A stretch of DNA of 64,000 bases, from NCBI GenBank assembly GCA_963799425.1, contig CAWCXA010000013.1:124001-188000 (forward strand). The letters run 5' to 3'. This document shows positions 35,253-44,508 of this stretch, one piece after another (within the stretch, counting starts at the first letter, position 1; the number at the start of each line of letters is the position of its first letter). Source of the DNA: CAVWSM01 sp963799425. GTDB lineage: Bacteria; Actinomycetota; Actinomycetes; Jiangellales; Jiangellaceae. Position numbers and translations under genes: made by a program. The notes beneath the pieces are model-generated. The model ran no database searches. It saw nothing but the letters and a program-made list of their open reading frames with translations, and was not told the DNA's origin.

Positions 35253-36647
35253 TCAGACCCGGCGGCGCAGCAGCGCGAGGAACATCGCGTCCGTGCCGTG
35301 CCGGTGTGGCCACAGCTGGACGTGTGGGCCGTCGCCAAGGTCCGGGACACCTGGCAGGTATGGCCGGGCATCGATCTGCTCGACGTCGTCGCGCTGCTTG
35401 AGCACGTCGGAGACGATGACCCGTGTCTCCGCCAGGTGGGGCGAGCAGGTCACGTAGGCCACCAGCCCGCCCGGTCGGGTGCCGCGCACCGCCGCGTGCA
35501 GCAGCCCGCGCTGCAGCGGCGCCAGCGTGGCGATGTCACTGGGTTTACGCCGCCAGCGAGCCTCGGGCCGCCGGCGGAGCGCTCCGAGGCCCGTGCACGG
35601 CACGTCGACGAGCACCCGGTCGAAGGCCCCCTCGGCCCACGGCGACCGGATCGCGTCGGCGGTGATTGCCGCCCAGGCAGCCGGTGTCCCGACCAGCGCG
35701 TTGCGCACGAGCTGGGTGCGGTGCTGCTGTCGCTCGACGGCCAGCAGGCTGGCGTCCCGCGCCCCGGCCAGGCCGGCCAGAAGTGCGGCCTTGCCGCCGG
35801 GGCCGGCGCACATGTCGATCCAGCGACCGCGGTCGGGCCCGGTGGTCTCAGCCCGTGCCAGGGCGAGGGCGACGAGCTGGCTGCCTTCGTCCTGGACGCC
35901 GGCTCGGCCCTCGGCAACGGCCGGGATCTCACGCGGCTGGCCGGAGTTGAGGACGGCGGCATACGGGGACCAGCGGCCGGGCGTCGCGCCCGCCTCGATG
36001 AGCTCACCCACCTCGGCGCGCCCGGGCCGGACGACAAGAGTCACCGATGGCGGGTCATTGTCGGCCGCGAGGAGGTGCGACACCTCGGCAAGGTCGCCGC
36101 CGAGCGCATCGGAGAACGCCTGAACGACCCACACGGGGTGCGAGTGACGCATCGCGAGGTGCCCGATCGGGTCTTCGTTCGCGTCCGGTGCGAGCCGCAC
36201 CATCCAGTCATCGAGCGGCCGGGCGGCGACCCGCCGCAGCACCGCGTTGGCCAGCCTTGCCGGTCCTTCCCCGATCGCTTCGCGCGCGATGTCGACGGAC
36301 GTGGCGACGGCCGCGTGTGCCGGCACCCGGGTGGCGAGCAGCTGGTGCGCGCCCAGGCGGAGCAGCGCAAGCAGTCTCGGGTCGAGTTCGGTGAGTGGCC
36401 GGTCGACGCACGCCTCCAGGACGGTGTCATAGGCGCCCTGGCCCCGCAGTGCGCCATAGGTCAGCTCGGTGGCGAAGGCTGCATCGCGCCCGACGATGCC
36501 GCGCTCGGTCAGCAGACCGGGCAGCACGAGGTTGGCGTAGGCGTCTTCGAGCTCGACCCTGCACAGCAGGTCGAACGCCGCCCGCCGCGCCGGATCGACC
36601 ACGCGCCGAGAGCGGCCAGCCGGGCGCCCCTTCGATGCCGCGACCAC
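35253..36647 (-). CDS. rsmB: 16S rRNA (cytosine-C5)-methyltransferase RsmB
   Basis: A 464-residue protein: an N-terminal NusB-like RNA-binding domain (residues about 20-145) and a C-terminal SAM methyltransferase domain with DMCAGPGGKAALLAGL (SAM loop), VDVPCTGLGALRRRPEARWR (motif IV Cys) and YVTCSPHLAET (catalytic Cys). It methylates a cytosine (C967 in E. coli) of 16S rRNA. The start is GTG at 36647, 3 bp after the fmt stop, as in the common fmt-rsmB arrangement. Confidence 0.95.
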   Translation of the reverse strand: MVAASKGRPAGRSRRVVDPARRAAFDLLCRVELEDAYANLVLPGLLTERGIVGRDAAFATELTYGALRGQGAYDTVLEACVDRPLTELDPRLLALLRLGAHQLLATRVPAHAAVATSVDIAREAIGEGPARLANAVLRRVAARPLDDWMVRLAPDANEDPIGHLAMRHSHPVWVVQAFSDALGGDLAEVSHLLAADNDPPSVTLVVRPGRAEVGELIEAGATPGRWSPYAAVLNSGQPREIPAVAEGRAGVQDEGSQLVALALARAETTGPDRGRWIDMCAGPGGKAALLAGLAGARDASLLAVERQQHRTQLVRNALVGTPAAWAAITADAIRSPWAEGAFDRVLVDVPCTGLGALRRRPEARWRRKPSDIATLAPLQRGLLHAAVRGTRPGGLVAYVTCSPHLAETRVIVSDVLKQRDDVEQIDARPYLPGVPDLGDGPHVQLWPHRHGTDAMFLALLRRRV

Positions 36648-36650
36648 CCT

Positions 36651-37580
36651 TTAGCCTCCCACCCGTTCGCCCAGCACCGGGCGCACCCCGCGCGCCCAGT
36701 CTGCCGCCGCCATCGGCTTCTTGCCCTGAGGTCGTACCTCGCCGAGCTCGACGGCGTGGCTGCCGGTGCCGACGCGGACCGCGTGCTTGTCGGCGACGAT
36801 CTCTCCCGGGGCCAGGTCGGCGAGCTCGGGTACGAGCCGAACCGGCCCGACCTTGAGCCGCTCGCCGCGGAACGTCGTCCATGCCCCGGGGGCTGGCGTG
36901 CACCCGCGCACGAGCCGGTCGACGCGCAGCGCCGGAGTGGCCCAGTCGATACGCGCGTCGTCGACAGTGACTTTGGCGGCATAGGTCACGCCGTCGGTCG
37001 GCTGCTGCTGCGGGCTTAGCTCGCCTGACTCGATGCCGTCGACCGTGGCCACGAGCAGGCGTGCGCCGGAGACGGCGAGCCGAGCCAGCAGGTCCCCGCT
37101 GGTATCGCTCCGACCGATCGGCTCGGTGACAACCCCGTAGACGGGGCCGGTGTCCAGCCCCCGCTCAATGTGGAACGTGCTGGCCCCAGTCACCTCGTCT
37201 CCGGCCATGATCGCGTGTTGTACGGGTGCCGCACCGCGCCACGCGGGCAGCACCGAGAAGTGCAGGTTGACCCAGCCGTGAACCGGGATGTCGAGCGCCG
37301 CCGGCGGGATGAGGTTGCCGTAGGCGACGACCGGGACGCAGTCGGGGGCGATATCGCCGAGCCGGGCCAGGAAGTCGGGGTCGCTTGCGCGGGCGGGCTT
37401 GAGCGTCTCGATGCCGTGTTTGTCGGCGACCGCGGCGACTGGACTTGCCGCTAGATGCCGGCCGCGGCCGGCCGGGGCGTCGGGACGCGTGATCACGGCG
37501 ACGACCTCGTGGCTGGAGGAGAGCAGAGCCTCGAGCGAGGGCACCGCCGCCTCAGGAGTGCCGGCAAAGACGAGTCGCAT
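36651..37580 (-). CDS. fmt: Methionyl-tRNA formyltransferase
   Basis: A 309-residue protein with an N-terminal formyltransferase domain: LVFAGTPEAAVPSLEALL, NLHFSVLPAWRGAAPVQHAI with the catalytic His, and an HIERGLDTGPVY loop. The C-terminal OB-fold tRNA-binding domain includes GCTPAPGAWTTFRG. It formylates initiator Met-tRNA and lies next to def, which removes the formyl group later. The 4-bp gap to def suggests a shared transcript. Confidence 0.97.
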   Translation of the reverse strand: MRLVFAGTPEAAVPSLEALLSSSHEVVAVITRPDAPAGRGRHLAASPVAAVADKHGIETLKPARASDPDFLARLGDIAPDCVPVVAYGNLIPPAALDIPVHGWVNLHFSVLPAWRGAAPVQHAIMAGDEVTGASTFHIERGLDTGPVYGVVTEPIGRSDTSGDLLARLAVSGARLLVATVDGIESGELSPQQQPTDGVTYAAKVTVDDARIDWATPALRVDRLVRGCTPAPGAWTTFRGERLKVGPVRLVPELADLAPGEIVADKHAVRVGTGSHAVELGEVRPQGKKPMAAADWARGVRPVLGERVGG

Positions 37581-37584
37581 GGGC

Positions 37585-38130
37585 TCAGAGCGCCTTGCCG
37601 AATGTCGCGTGTGGCGACAGCCTGACTGCCGGCTGGTGGCCGCGGACCCAGTCGGTCTCCCGGATCGCCTTCATTGCCGCCTTGCGGGCCTCACGGTCGA
37701 GCCGGTCGATGAACAGCACGCCGTCCAGGTGGTCTGTCTCGTGCTGGATGCACCGGGCAAGCAGATCGCTGCCTTCGATCACGACGGGGTCGCCGTACAT
37801 GTTCATGCCCTTGGCGACCACGCGCAGCGAACGGCGGCAGTCGTACGACAGACCCGGCAGTGACAGGCAGCCCTCGCCGCCGTCCTGAATCTCGTCGGAC
37901 AGGTCGAGGTCGGGGTTGATCAGATGCCCGAGCTCGCCATCAGCGTGGTAGGTGAACACGCGCAGCGACACGCCGATCTGCGGCGCGGCGAGCCCCACGC
38001 CGGGGGCGTCAACCATCGTGTCGGCCAGGTCGGCGACCAGCTGGCGCAGCTCCCGGTCGAACGTCTGCACCGGCTCGGCGACCGTGCGCAGGACAGGGTC
38101 GCCAAAGAGTCGGATCGGCTGGATGGCCAC
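37585..38130 (-). CDS. def: Peptide deformylase
   Basis: A 181-residue metalloenzyme with all three motifs: GVGLAAPQIG, EGCLSLPG and the HExxH-like QHETDHLDG. The start is GTG at 38130 with AGGAG 7 nt upstream. It removes the N-formyl group from nascent proteins. The C-terminal tail is normal for actinobacterial enzymes. Confidence 0.97.
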   Translation of the reverse strand: MAIQPIRLFGDPVLRTVAEPVQTFDRELRQLVADLADTMVDAPGVGLAAPQIGVSLRVFTYHADGELGHLINPDLDLSDEIQDGGEGCLSLPGLSYDCRRSLRVVAKGMNMYGDPVVIEGSDLLARCIQHETDHLDGVLFIDRLDREARKAAMKAIRETDWVRGHQPAVRLSPHATFGKAL

Positions 38131-38168
38131 GCTGTCACTCCTGGTCGGGCGGTTGTGCACGTACCAGT

Positions 38169-38798
38169 CTAGAAGGCGCGCGGGCGTGGCCCGCCGAGCA
38201 AGCCGAGCAGGGTCAGCTCGGCGCGCAGGTCTTCGGGGTCGCGGAGGTGGACAGCGGTCATCCCGAGCTCGCTGGCGGCCTGGGCATTGGCGGCGACATC
38301 ATCGACGTAGGTGGTCGAGCGGGGGTCCAGGTCGTAGGTGTCGAGCAGCAGGCGGTAGATCGCGCGGTCGGGCTTGACCAGTCGGTGCTCGCCGGAGACG
38401 ACCCAGCCGTCGAAGAGATCGAACCAGTCGAGCTCGTGGCGCAGCAGGGCGAACTTCGCCGCGGAGAAGTTGGACAGCGCGAAGAGCGGGTGACCGGCTG
38501 CGTGCAGCCCGCGTAGCACTTCGACGTTGGCCGGGTAGTCGCCGGCGATCGACTCTCGCCAGCGCCGGTCGTACGCCTGGATGAGCTCGGCTCGGCCGGG
38601 GTGGCGAGCGCTCAGCTCGGCGACGGCCTCGGGCCAGGGCCGGCCGCGGTCCTGCTCGAGGTTCCACGCCATGAAGTCGACCTCGGCTAGGAACGTGTCG
38701 ACTTCGGCCTCGTCAGCCAGCAGCGAGCGATAGAGGTAGCGCGGGTCCCAATCGATGAGGACACCGCCCAGATCGAAGACAACGGCACCAGTGAGCAC
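38169..38798 (-). CDS. HAD-superfamily hydrolase (YihX-like)
   Basis: A 209-residue protein with HAD motif I in VVFDLGGVLIDWDPR; position four is Gly rather than Asp, as in YihX-type phosphatases. Motif II is ALSNFSAAKF, the lysine of motif III is in RLVKPDRAIY, and motif IV is TTYVDDVAANAQAA. It probably dephosphorylates a sugar phosphate. It sits between def and priA, a common neighbour position, without overlap. Confidence 0.9.
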   Translation of the reverse strand: MLTGAVVFDLGGVLIDWDPRYLYRSLLADEAEVDTFLAEVDFMAWNLEQDRGRPWPEAVAELSARHPGRAELIQAYDRRWRESIAGDYPANVEVLRGLHAAGHPLFALSNFSAAKFALLRHELDWFDLFDGWVVSGEHRLVKPDRAIYRLLLDTYDLDPRSTTYVDDVAANAQAASELGMTAVHLRDPEDLRAELTLLGLLGGPRPRAF

Positions 38799-38839
38799 GG
38801 GTCACAATGTTGCCAGCCAGGCTGTTGCCAGTCTGGTGG

Positions 38840-40855
38840 TCAGCCGACGTCGACCGGGTCGACTCTGACACGTACGGGGCCGCCGCGCTTGGCCGCGCTG
38901 CGCATGCCCTGCGCCTGCTTGAGTGTGCGGGCGAGGGCGGCGCCATGCTGTCGTGGAGCGCGCACGAACGCGCGCTCCCGGCCGTCGTCCCCGGTGGGCA
39001 GCGGGCCGAGCACTTCGCCGCCCGGCGGCAAGCTGAGCGCCCCGATCAGGTCGGCGACGTCCTCCGTCGCGCCCTCGATCTCCGCAAGCCGGGCCGCGGG
39101 TGGCAGCCGCAGGTCTACCCGCTCGGCGAGCTGCTGCTCGGCAAAGCCCAGCGGATCGGAGCGGACGAGCGCTTGGACGGCGGGATGTGCAGGGTCGGCG
39201 ACGAGTGCGACGCGACCCGTTGGCCGTACGAGCGCAACCGCGGCGGCCCAGCGCCGCAACGCCTCCTCGGAAGCACGGAGGTCTGGTCGCGCCAACAGCA
39301 GCTGCCCATCGAGCAGCAGGGCGGCGGCATAGCCGTCATCGGCGATCGGCTCCGCGCCAGGCGTCGCGATGACGAGCGAAGGCCCCGGCCCGACCGATTC
39401 GAGAATGTGGTCGCCGGAGGATGTGCGTACGGCGACACCCGCGAAGGCGCGGCCGAGCTCCTCCGCGGTGCGCGCGGCCCCCGTACGCAGCGCGCGGATG
39501 CGCGTATCGCCGCATTGTGAGCAGGCCCAGCCATTGGCCGTACGGCCGCACCATCCGCACCGCGGGGCCGCCGCTCGCCCGGCGAGCGCGAGCGGGCCGT
39601 GACAGTGCGCGCACCGCGCCGGGAGCCGGCAACGCGCACACGCGACCGCGGGCAGGTAGCCGGTGCGCGGCACCTGAACGAGCACAGGCCCGGTCGCAAG
39701 CCCGTCGCGGGCAACCCGCCAGGCGACTGAAGGGATGCGAGCGACCCGGGCAGCCTCGTCGCGGGCGACATCGGCGTCGTCACCCGCCACCGTTACCTGC
39801 GCTGCCACGGTGCGGGCGACATCCCGGGTGGCCGCCAATGGGCGGGCCCATCCGGTGTCGATGAGCTGGGCCGCCTCAGCGGTGCAGGTGTGGCCGCCGA
39901 GCAGCACCGCCGCCCGCGCCTCATGCGCGCGGAGCAGCAGCACCTCGCGAGTGTGCGGATAGGGGGCGCGTGGCTCAGCCAGCAGGTCGTCGCCATCGTC
40001 CCAGCAGGCCACGAGGCCAAGCTCGGCGACCGGTGCCCAGACCGCGGCACGGGTGCCGATCACCGCACGCACCTGGCCGCGGCGCACAGCGAGCCATCGT
40101 CGGTAGCGCTCGGCCGGGCCGAGGTCCGCCGACAGGACGGCATAGCTGCTCGGCGGCATCACCTGCCGCATCGCCGCGTCGAGCCGGCCCAGATCGCGCG
40201 TGTCCGGCACCACGGCGAGGACACCCCTGCCAGCGACGAGCGCCGTAGCAAGCGCTGTTGCCAATAGCGCGAAGGGATCAGCCCGGGTGACCGGCAGCGC
40301 AGTCCACACCGCACGCGGCGTCCGTCTGCTGGCGAGCGCCCGGAGGAATCGAGGGCCGTTGGGGTAGTCGTCCCAGCTCGTCGGCGCCGGCGCGTCGATC
40401 TTCGGCGAGTCATTGGACCCGGATGCGGCAGCGGTCTCCACGCGGGCGTGTCGCGGCGGGACCGCAAGGCGCAGCACGTCGGCCAGCGTTCCGGCGTACC
40501 TGTCGGCCACCTCCCGTGCCACGCGCAGGACCTCCGGCGCCAGGACCGGCTCAGGCGAGACGACGCGGCCGATGCGCGCGAGCCGGCCGGTGTGCTCGCT
40601 TGAGTCAACCCGCTCGGCGATGAAGCCGTCGACCTGCTGCCCGGCGAACCGTACGCGCACCCGCACCCCCGGCTGCGCCGCCGACGACTGCGACTCCCCC
40701 ACCGCGTAATCGAACGGTTTATCGAGGTGAGCAAGGGGCACGTCGACAAGCACCCTGGCCACCGGCGCCTCCGCCGCGGGCGGATCGGCAGGCTTGGGCC
40801 GCGACCGGCGCACCGTCTCGCGGATGAGCGCGAGCTGGTCGGCGGCTTCGGTCAT
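38840..40855 (-). CDS. priA: Primosomal protein N' (PriA), apparently helicase-defective actinobacterial type
   Basis: A 671-residue protein with the PriA N-terminal 3'-OH-binding domain (VLVDVPLAHLDKPFDYAV) and the cysteine pairs of a zinc domain (CARCRLPARCAHCHGPLALA, CGWCGRTANGWACSQCG). The helicase region lacks a Walker A GKT, and the DExH box is degenerate (LVACWDDGDDLL). Actinobacterial PriA proteins commonly lack helicase motifs and may act as structural replication-restart factors. No frameshift is needed to read it. Confidence 0.92.
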   Translation of the reverse strand: MTEAADQLALIRETVRRSRPKPADPPAAEAPVARVLVDVPLAHLDKPFDYAVGESQSSAAQPGVRVRVRFAGQQVDGFIAERVDSSEHTGRLARIGRVVSPEPVLAPEVLRVAREVADRYAGTLADVLRLAVPPRHARVETAAASGSNDSPKIDAPAPTSWDDYPNGPRFLRALASRRTPRAVWTALPVTRADPFALLATALATALVAGRGVLAVVPDTRDLGRLDAAMRQVMPPSSYAVLSADLGPAERYRRWLAVRRGQVRAVIGTRAAVWAPVAELGLVACWDDGDDLLAEPRAPYPHTREVLLLRAHEARAAVLLGGHTCTAEAAQLIDTGWARPLAATRDVARTVAAQVTVAGDDADVARDEAARVARIPSVAWRVARDGLATGPVLVQVPRTGYLPAVACARCRLPARCAHCHGPLALAGRAAAPRCGWCGRTANGWACSQCGDTRIRALRTGAARTAEELGRAFAGVAVRTSSGDHILESVGPGPSLVIATPGAEPIADDGYAAALLLDGQLLLARPDLRASEEALRRWAAAVALVRPTGRVALVADPAHPAVQALVRSDPLGFAEQQLAERVDLRLPPAARLAEIEGATEDVADLIGALSLPPGGEVLGPLPTGDDGRERAFVRAPRQHGAALARTLKQAQGMRSAAKRGGPVRVRVDPVDVG

Positions 40856-40893
40856 GCCTGGTTCCTACCAGGTTGGTCGGTCAGGATGGTCAC

Positions 40894-41631
40894 GTGCTGC
40901 GCGACGAGGGACCCATCCGCGTCGTGACGTTCAACATCCACCACGGTGAAGGCCTCGACGGGCGGCACGATCTGGAGCGGATCGCGACTCTGGTCGAGAG
41001 CGCCGACGTGGTCGCGCTGCAGGAGGTGGACCGCTCTTGGGGCGCGCGGAGCGAGTTCTCCGATCAGCTCAGCTGGCTCGCTGACCGGATGCAGATGCAG
41101 GCCGTGTTTGGCGCCAACCTGGATCGCGAGCCGGCGGGTCCGGGGGAACCGCGGCGTCGGTACGGCACGGCGATCCTGTCCCGACTAGGAATCGACGACT
41201 GGGTGCACACACTCCTGGCGAGCACGGGCGAGGACGAGCAGCGCGGCTTGCTGGTGGCGTACATCGACGTTGGCGACAGCGCGCTGACCATCGCCAACGT
41301 GCATCTGGAGTCCTGGTCGCCGGCCGTCCGGGTCACCCAGGCGGCTCAGGTCCGTGAGTTCCTGGCGGCGGTTGCGCCGGGCGACCTCGTGCTGCTGGGC
41401 GACTTCAATGCAACACCGGATGCGCCAGAGATCGCCATGATGGGCGTAGGACTGGTCGACGCGTGGGGTGTCGGAGGCGACGGAGACGGGGCGACGTTCC
41501 CGGCACCGGTGCCGAGCCGGAGGATCGACTACGTGCTCGTGACGCCAGGCCTGTCGATACGCCACGCCTCGGTCCTCAGCACCGACGCCTCCGACCACTT
41601 CGCCGTCACCGTCGAGCTGATCACGTCATGA
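40894..41631 (+). CDS. Endonuclease/exonuclease/phosphatase family protein
   Basis: A 245-residue EEP-fold protein. Motifs include VVTFNIHHGEGLDGRHDLERI, ADVVALQEVDRSW with a metal-binding Glu, HLESWSPAVR, LLGDFNATPDAPE, RIDYVLVT and SDHFAVTVEL. A GTG at 40894 has AGGATGG close by and is taken as the start; TTG at 40873 is an alternative. It is the only rightward gene in this part of the core region. It may be a nuclease or a phosphodiesterase; no signal peptide is seen. Confidence 0.88.
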   Translation: MLRDEGPIRVVTFNIHHGEGLDGRHDLERIATLVESADVVALQEVDRSWGARSEFSDQLSWLADRMQMQAVFGANLDREPAGPGEPRRRYGTAILSRLGIDDWVHTLLASTGEDEQRGLLVAYIDVGDSALTIANVHLESWSPAVRVTQAAQVREFLAAVAPGDLVLLGDFNATPDAPEIAMMGVGLVDAWGVGGDGDGATFPAPVPSRRIDYVLVTPGLSIRHASVLSTDASDHFAVTVELITS

Positions 41632-41701
41632 TCGACAGCCCCCGCGCGACAGGCGTGTCGCTTGCGGGGAGGCTGTAGATCTTGGACCGGAGCGGCGGTC
41701 G

Positions 41702-42895
41702 TCAGGCGCCGGCAGCCGCCCGCAGCGCGTCGGCCCGGTCGGTGCGCTCCCACGTGAAGTCGGGCAGCTCGCGACCGAAGTGGCCGTAGGCAGCCGTCGG
41801 CTGGTAGATGGGCCGCAGCAGGTCGAGGTCGCGGATGATCGCGGCCGGCCGCAGGTCGAAGACCTCGGTAACGGCGTGCTGGATCTTGGCCACGTCGACC
41901 TTCTCGGTGCCGAAGGTCTCGACGAACAGGCCCACCGGGTGTGCCTTGCCGATCGCGTAGGCAACCTGGACCTCGCACCGGCTGGCCAGCCCGGCAGCGA
42001 CAACATTCTTGGCGACCCAGCGCATCGCATAGGCCGCGGACCGGTCGACCTTGGACGGGTCCTTGCCGCTGAAGGCGCCGCCACCGTGCCGGGCGTAGCC
42101 GCCGTAGGTGTCGACGATGATCTTGCGGCCGGTCAGCCCGGCGTCACCCATCGGGCCACCGACCTCGAACCGCCCGGTCGGGTTGACGAACAGGTTGTAG
42201 CCGTCGCTGTCAAGCTCGTAGGCGGCGAGGATCGGGTCGACCACGTGCTCCTTGACGTCAGGAGCGAGCAGGCCGCCGAGGTCGATGTTGGCCGCGTGCT
42301 GCGAGGAAACCACGACAGTGTCGAGGCGCACCGCGCGCGCGCCGTCGTACTCGATCGTGACCTGGGTCTTGCCGTCGGGGCGCAGGTAAGGAACGGTGCC
42401 GTTCTTGCGCACCTCCGACAGCTGCTGGGCAAGCCGGTGCGCGATCGTGATCGGCAGCGGCATGAGCTCCGGCGTGTCGCTGCACGCATAGCCGAACATC
42501 AGGCCCTGGTCACCCGCGCCCTGACGGTCGAGCGGGTCCTCGTCGTGCTCGACGCGGCGCTCGTAGGCATCGTCGACGCCCTGCGCGATGTCGGGCGACT
42601 GCGCGCCGATCGACACTGACACACCGCACGACGAGCCATCAAAGCCCTTGGTCGACGAGTCGTAGCCGATCTCCAGGATCGTCTGCCGCACGATGCCGGG
42701 GATGTCGGCGTAGGCGCCGGTGGTCACCTCGCCCGCGACGTGCACCTGGCCGGTGGTCACCATCGTCTCGACCGCGACCCGACTGTTGGGGTCGTCCTTG
42801 AGGAGCGCGTCAAGAATGCCATCGCTGATCTGGTCACAGATCTTGTCCGGGTGGCCCTCGGTGACCGACTCCGAGGTGAACAGGCGGCGCGTCAC
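41702..42895 (-). CDS. metK: S-adenosylmethionine synthase
   Basis: A 397-residue protein with the N-terminal ESVTEGHPDKICDQISDGILDA, the GAGDQGLMFGYA hexapeptide signature, and the C-terminal GGGAFSGKDPSKVDRSAAYA. It makes SAM from methionine and ATP. The start is GTG at 42895 with GAGGAG upstream. No SAM riboswitch is seen in the 54 bp before it. Confidence 0.98.
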   Translation of the reverse strand: MTRRLFTSESVTEGHPDKICDQISDGILDALLKDDPNSRVAVETMVTTGQVHVAGEVTTGAYADIPGIVRQTILEIGYDSSTKGFDGSSCGVSVSIGAQSPDIAQGVDDAYERRVEHDEDPLDRQGAGDQGLMFGYACSDTPELMPLPITIAHRLAQQLSEVRKNGTVPYLRPDGKTQVTIEYDGARAVRLDTVVVSSQHAANIDLGGLLAPDVKEHVVDPILAAYELDSDGYNLFVNPTGRFEVGGPMGDAGLTGRKIIVDTYGGYARHGGGAFSGKDPSKVDRSAAYAMRWVAKNVVAAGLASRCEVQVAYAIGKAHPVGLFVETFGTEKVDVAKIQHAVTEVFDLRPAAIIRDLDLLRPIYQPTAAYGHFGRELPDFTWERTDRADALRAAAGA

Positions 42896-42949
42896 AGTGC
42901 TCCTCTAGTGCGTGCGATTGTGAACGGTTTACGAGAATCGACGGGAAGT

Positions 42950-44215
42950 CTAACGGGCAGGTGGCGCAGACCGAAGCACGTCCAGCATTCGGGCGACACG
43001 GTCCCACACTGCGTGCGCGAGATCGTCCTTGGGTCCTTCGGGCACCTCGGTCTCGGAGCCGTCCGCCCCGAGGATGGTCGCGGCGTTGCGCTCCGACTCG
43101 AAACCCTTGCCGGTGCCGACCTCGTTGACGACGAGCAGGTCAGCGCCCTTGGCCGCCAGCTTGGCGCGGCCGTGCTCCAGAACGGACCCCGCGGTGTCGC
43201 CGGTCTCCGCCGCAAAACCGACCACCACCTGACCCGCGCGGCGACCACCGGCCAGGCCGGCCAGGATGTCGGGGTTGCGGACCAGCTCGACCGTCGGCGC
43301 GCCGCCGTCGTCGGCCTTTTTGATCTTGTGGTCGGCATAGACGGACGGCCGGAAGTCGGCCACGGCGGCGGCCATCACGATCGCGTCGGCGTCCCTTGCG
43401 ACCGCCTGCATTGCGTCGGCCAGCTCGAGCGCCGTGCCAACGCGGACGACCTTGGCGCCCGCTGGGTCGGGCAACGAGACGTTGGCTGAGATCAAAGTCA
43501 CCTCGGCGCCGCGTGCGACAGCCGTCCGCGCGAGCGCATAACCCTGCCGCCCGGACGAGCGGTTGCCAAGAAAACGTACGGGGTCCAACGGCTCCCGGGT
43601 GCCCCCGGCGGAGACCGCCACGCGACGGCCGGCCAGATCTAGGCGCTGGCCGGCGACGCCGCGGCTCAGCACCGACCGGGCAACGGCAAAGATCTCAGTG
43701 GGCTCGGGCAGCCGTCCCGCGCCGGAGTCGGCACCAGTCAGTCGGCCGACCGCCGGATCGATGACGACGGCTCCGCGCTCGCGAAGCGTGGCGACATTGG
43801 CCTGCGTGGCCGCGTGCTCCCACATCTCGGTGTGCATGGCGGGGGCGAAGACGATGGGACAGCGCGCCGTGAGCAGGGCGTTGGTGAGCAGATCCCCGGC
43901 GAGCCCGTGCGCCGCATGGGCCAGCAGGTCAGCCGTGGCGGGGGCCACGACGACGAGGTCGGCCTCCTGCCCGAGCCGTACGTGCGGCACCGCCGGCACA
44001 TCGGCGAAGACCTCGGTGTGGACGGGGTGGCCGGACAGGGCCTCCCAGGTGGCCGCGCCCACGAAATTGAGCGCGGCAGCGGTGGGCACCACGCGGACGT
44101 CGTGCCCCGACTCGGTGAACAGCCGCAGCAGCTCGCAGGCCTTGTAGGCCGCGATCCCCCCGCTCACTCCCAGGACGATCCGGGGGCGGGGCGACCCGGA
44201 GGGCAAGCCGCTCAC
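42950..44215 (-). CDS. coaBC: Bifunctional phosphopantothenoylcysteine decarboxylase / synthetase
   Basis: A 421-residue fusion. The CoaC domain (about 1-190) starts RIVLGVSGGIAAYKACELLR with PAMHTEMW and the active-site His region NFVGAATWEAL. The CoaB domain (about 200-421) has AGGTREPLDPVRFLGNRSSGRQG. It performs two steps of coenzyme A synthesis. GTG start at 44215, 20 bp after rpoZ. Confidence 0.97.
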   Translation of the reverse strand: MSGLPSGSPRPRIVLGVSGGIAAYKACELLRLFTESGHDVRVVPTAAALNFVGAATWEALSGHPVHTEVFADVPAVPHVRLGQEADLVVVAPATADLLAHAAHGLAGDLLTNALLTARCPIVFAPAMHTEMWEHAATQANVATLRERGAVVIDPAVGRLTGADSGAGRLPEPTEIFAVARSVLSRGVAGQRLDLAGRRVAVSAGGTREPLDPVRFLGNRSSGRQGYALARTAVARGAEVTLISANVSLPDPAGAKVVRVGTALELADAMQAVARDADAIVMAAAVADFRPSVYADHKIKKADDGGAPTVELVRNPDILAGLAGGRRAGQVVVGFAAETGDTAGSVLEHGRAKLAAKGADLLVVNEVGTGKGFESERNAATILGADGSETEVPEGPKDDLAHAVWDRVARMLDVLRSAPPAR

Positions 44216-44235
44216 CTGGCCAGCCGCGGGCGGGC

Positions 44236-44508
44236 TCAGGCCGGCTCGGCCGGCTCAGCGGTGACGAGGCCGTCGTTGATCTCACGTAAGGCGATCGAGA
44301 GCGGCTTCTCCTGGACGCGCGTGTCAACGAGCGGGCCGACATACTCCAGCAGGCCCTCGCCGAGCTGCGAGTAGTAGGCGTTGATCTGCCGGGCACGCTT
44401 GGCCGCGTGGATCACCAGCGCGTACTTGGAGTCGCTCTTCTCGAGCAGCTCGTCAATCGACGGGGACGTGATGCCCTCGGCGACTCCGTGAGTTCCAGAC
44501 ACGCTCAT
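44236..44508 (-). CDS. rpoZ: DNA-directed RNA polymerase omega subunit
   Basis: A 90-residue protein with the omega motif SIDELLEKSDSKYALVIHAAKRARQI. It stabilises the beta' subunit. ATG at 44508 overlaps the gmk stop by 4 nt. The short linker and acidic, alanine-rich C-terminus are normal for Actinobacteria. Confidence 0.96.
   Translation of the reverse strand: MSVSGTHGVAEGITSPSIDELLEKSDSKYALVIHAAKRARQINAYYSQLGEGLLEYVGPLVDTRVQEKPLSIALREINDGLVTAEPAEPA

Noticed and set aside
35028..37019. Rightward 663-codon open frame opposite rsmB and fmt
   Set aside because: Both leftward genes are highly conserved; the rightward frame has no recognisable motif.
42896..42949. SAM riboswitch upstream of metK
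   Set aside because: The gap is only 54 bp and contains no S-box-like conserved blocks.
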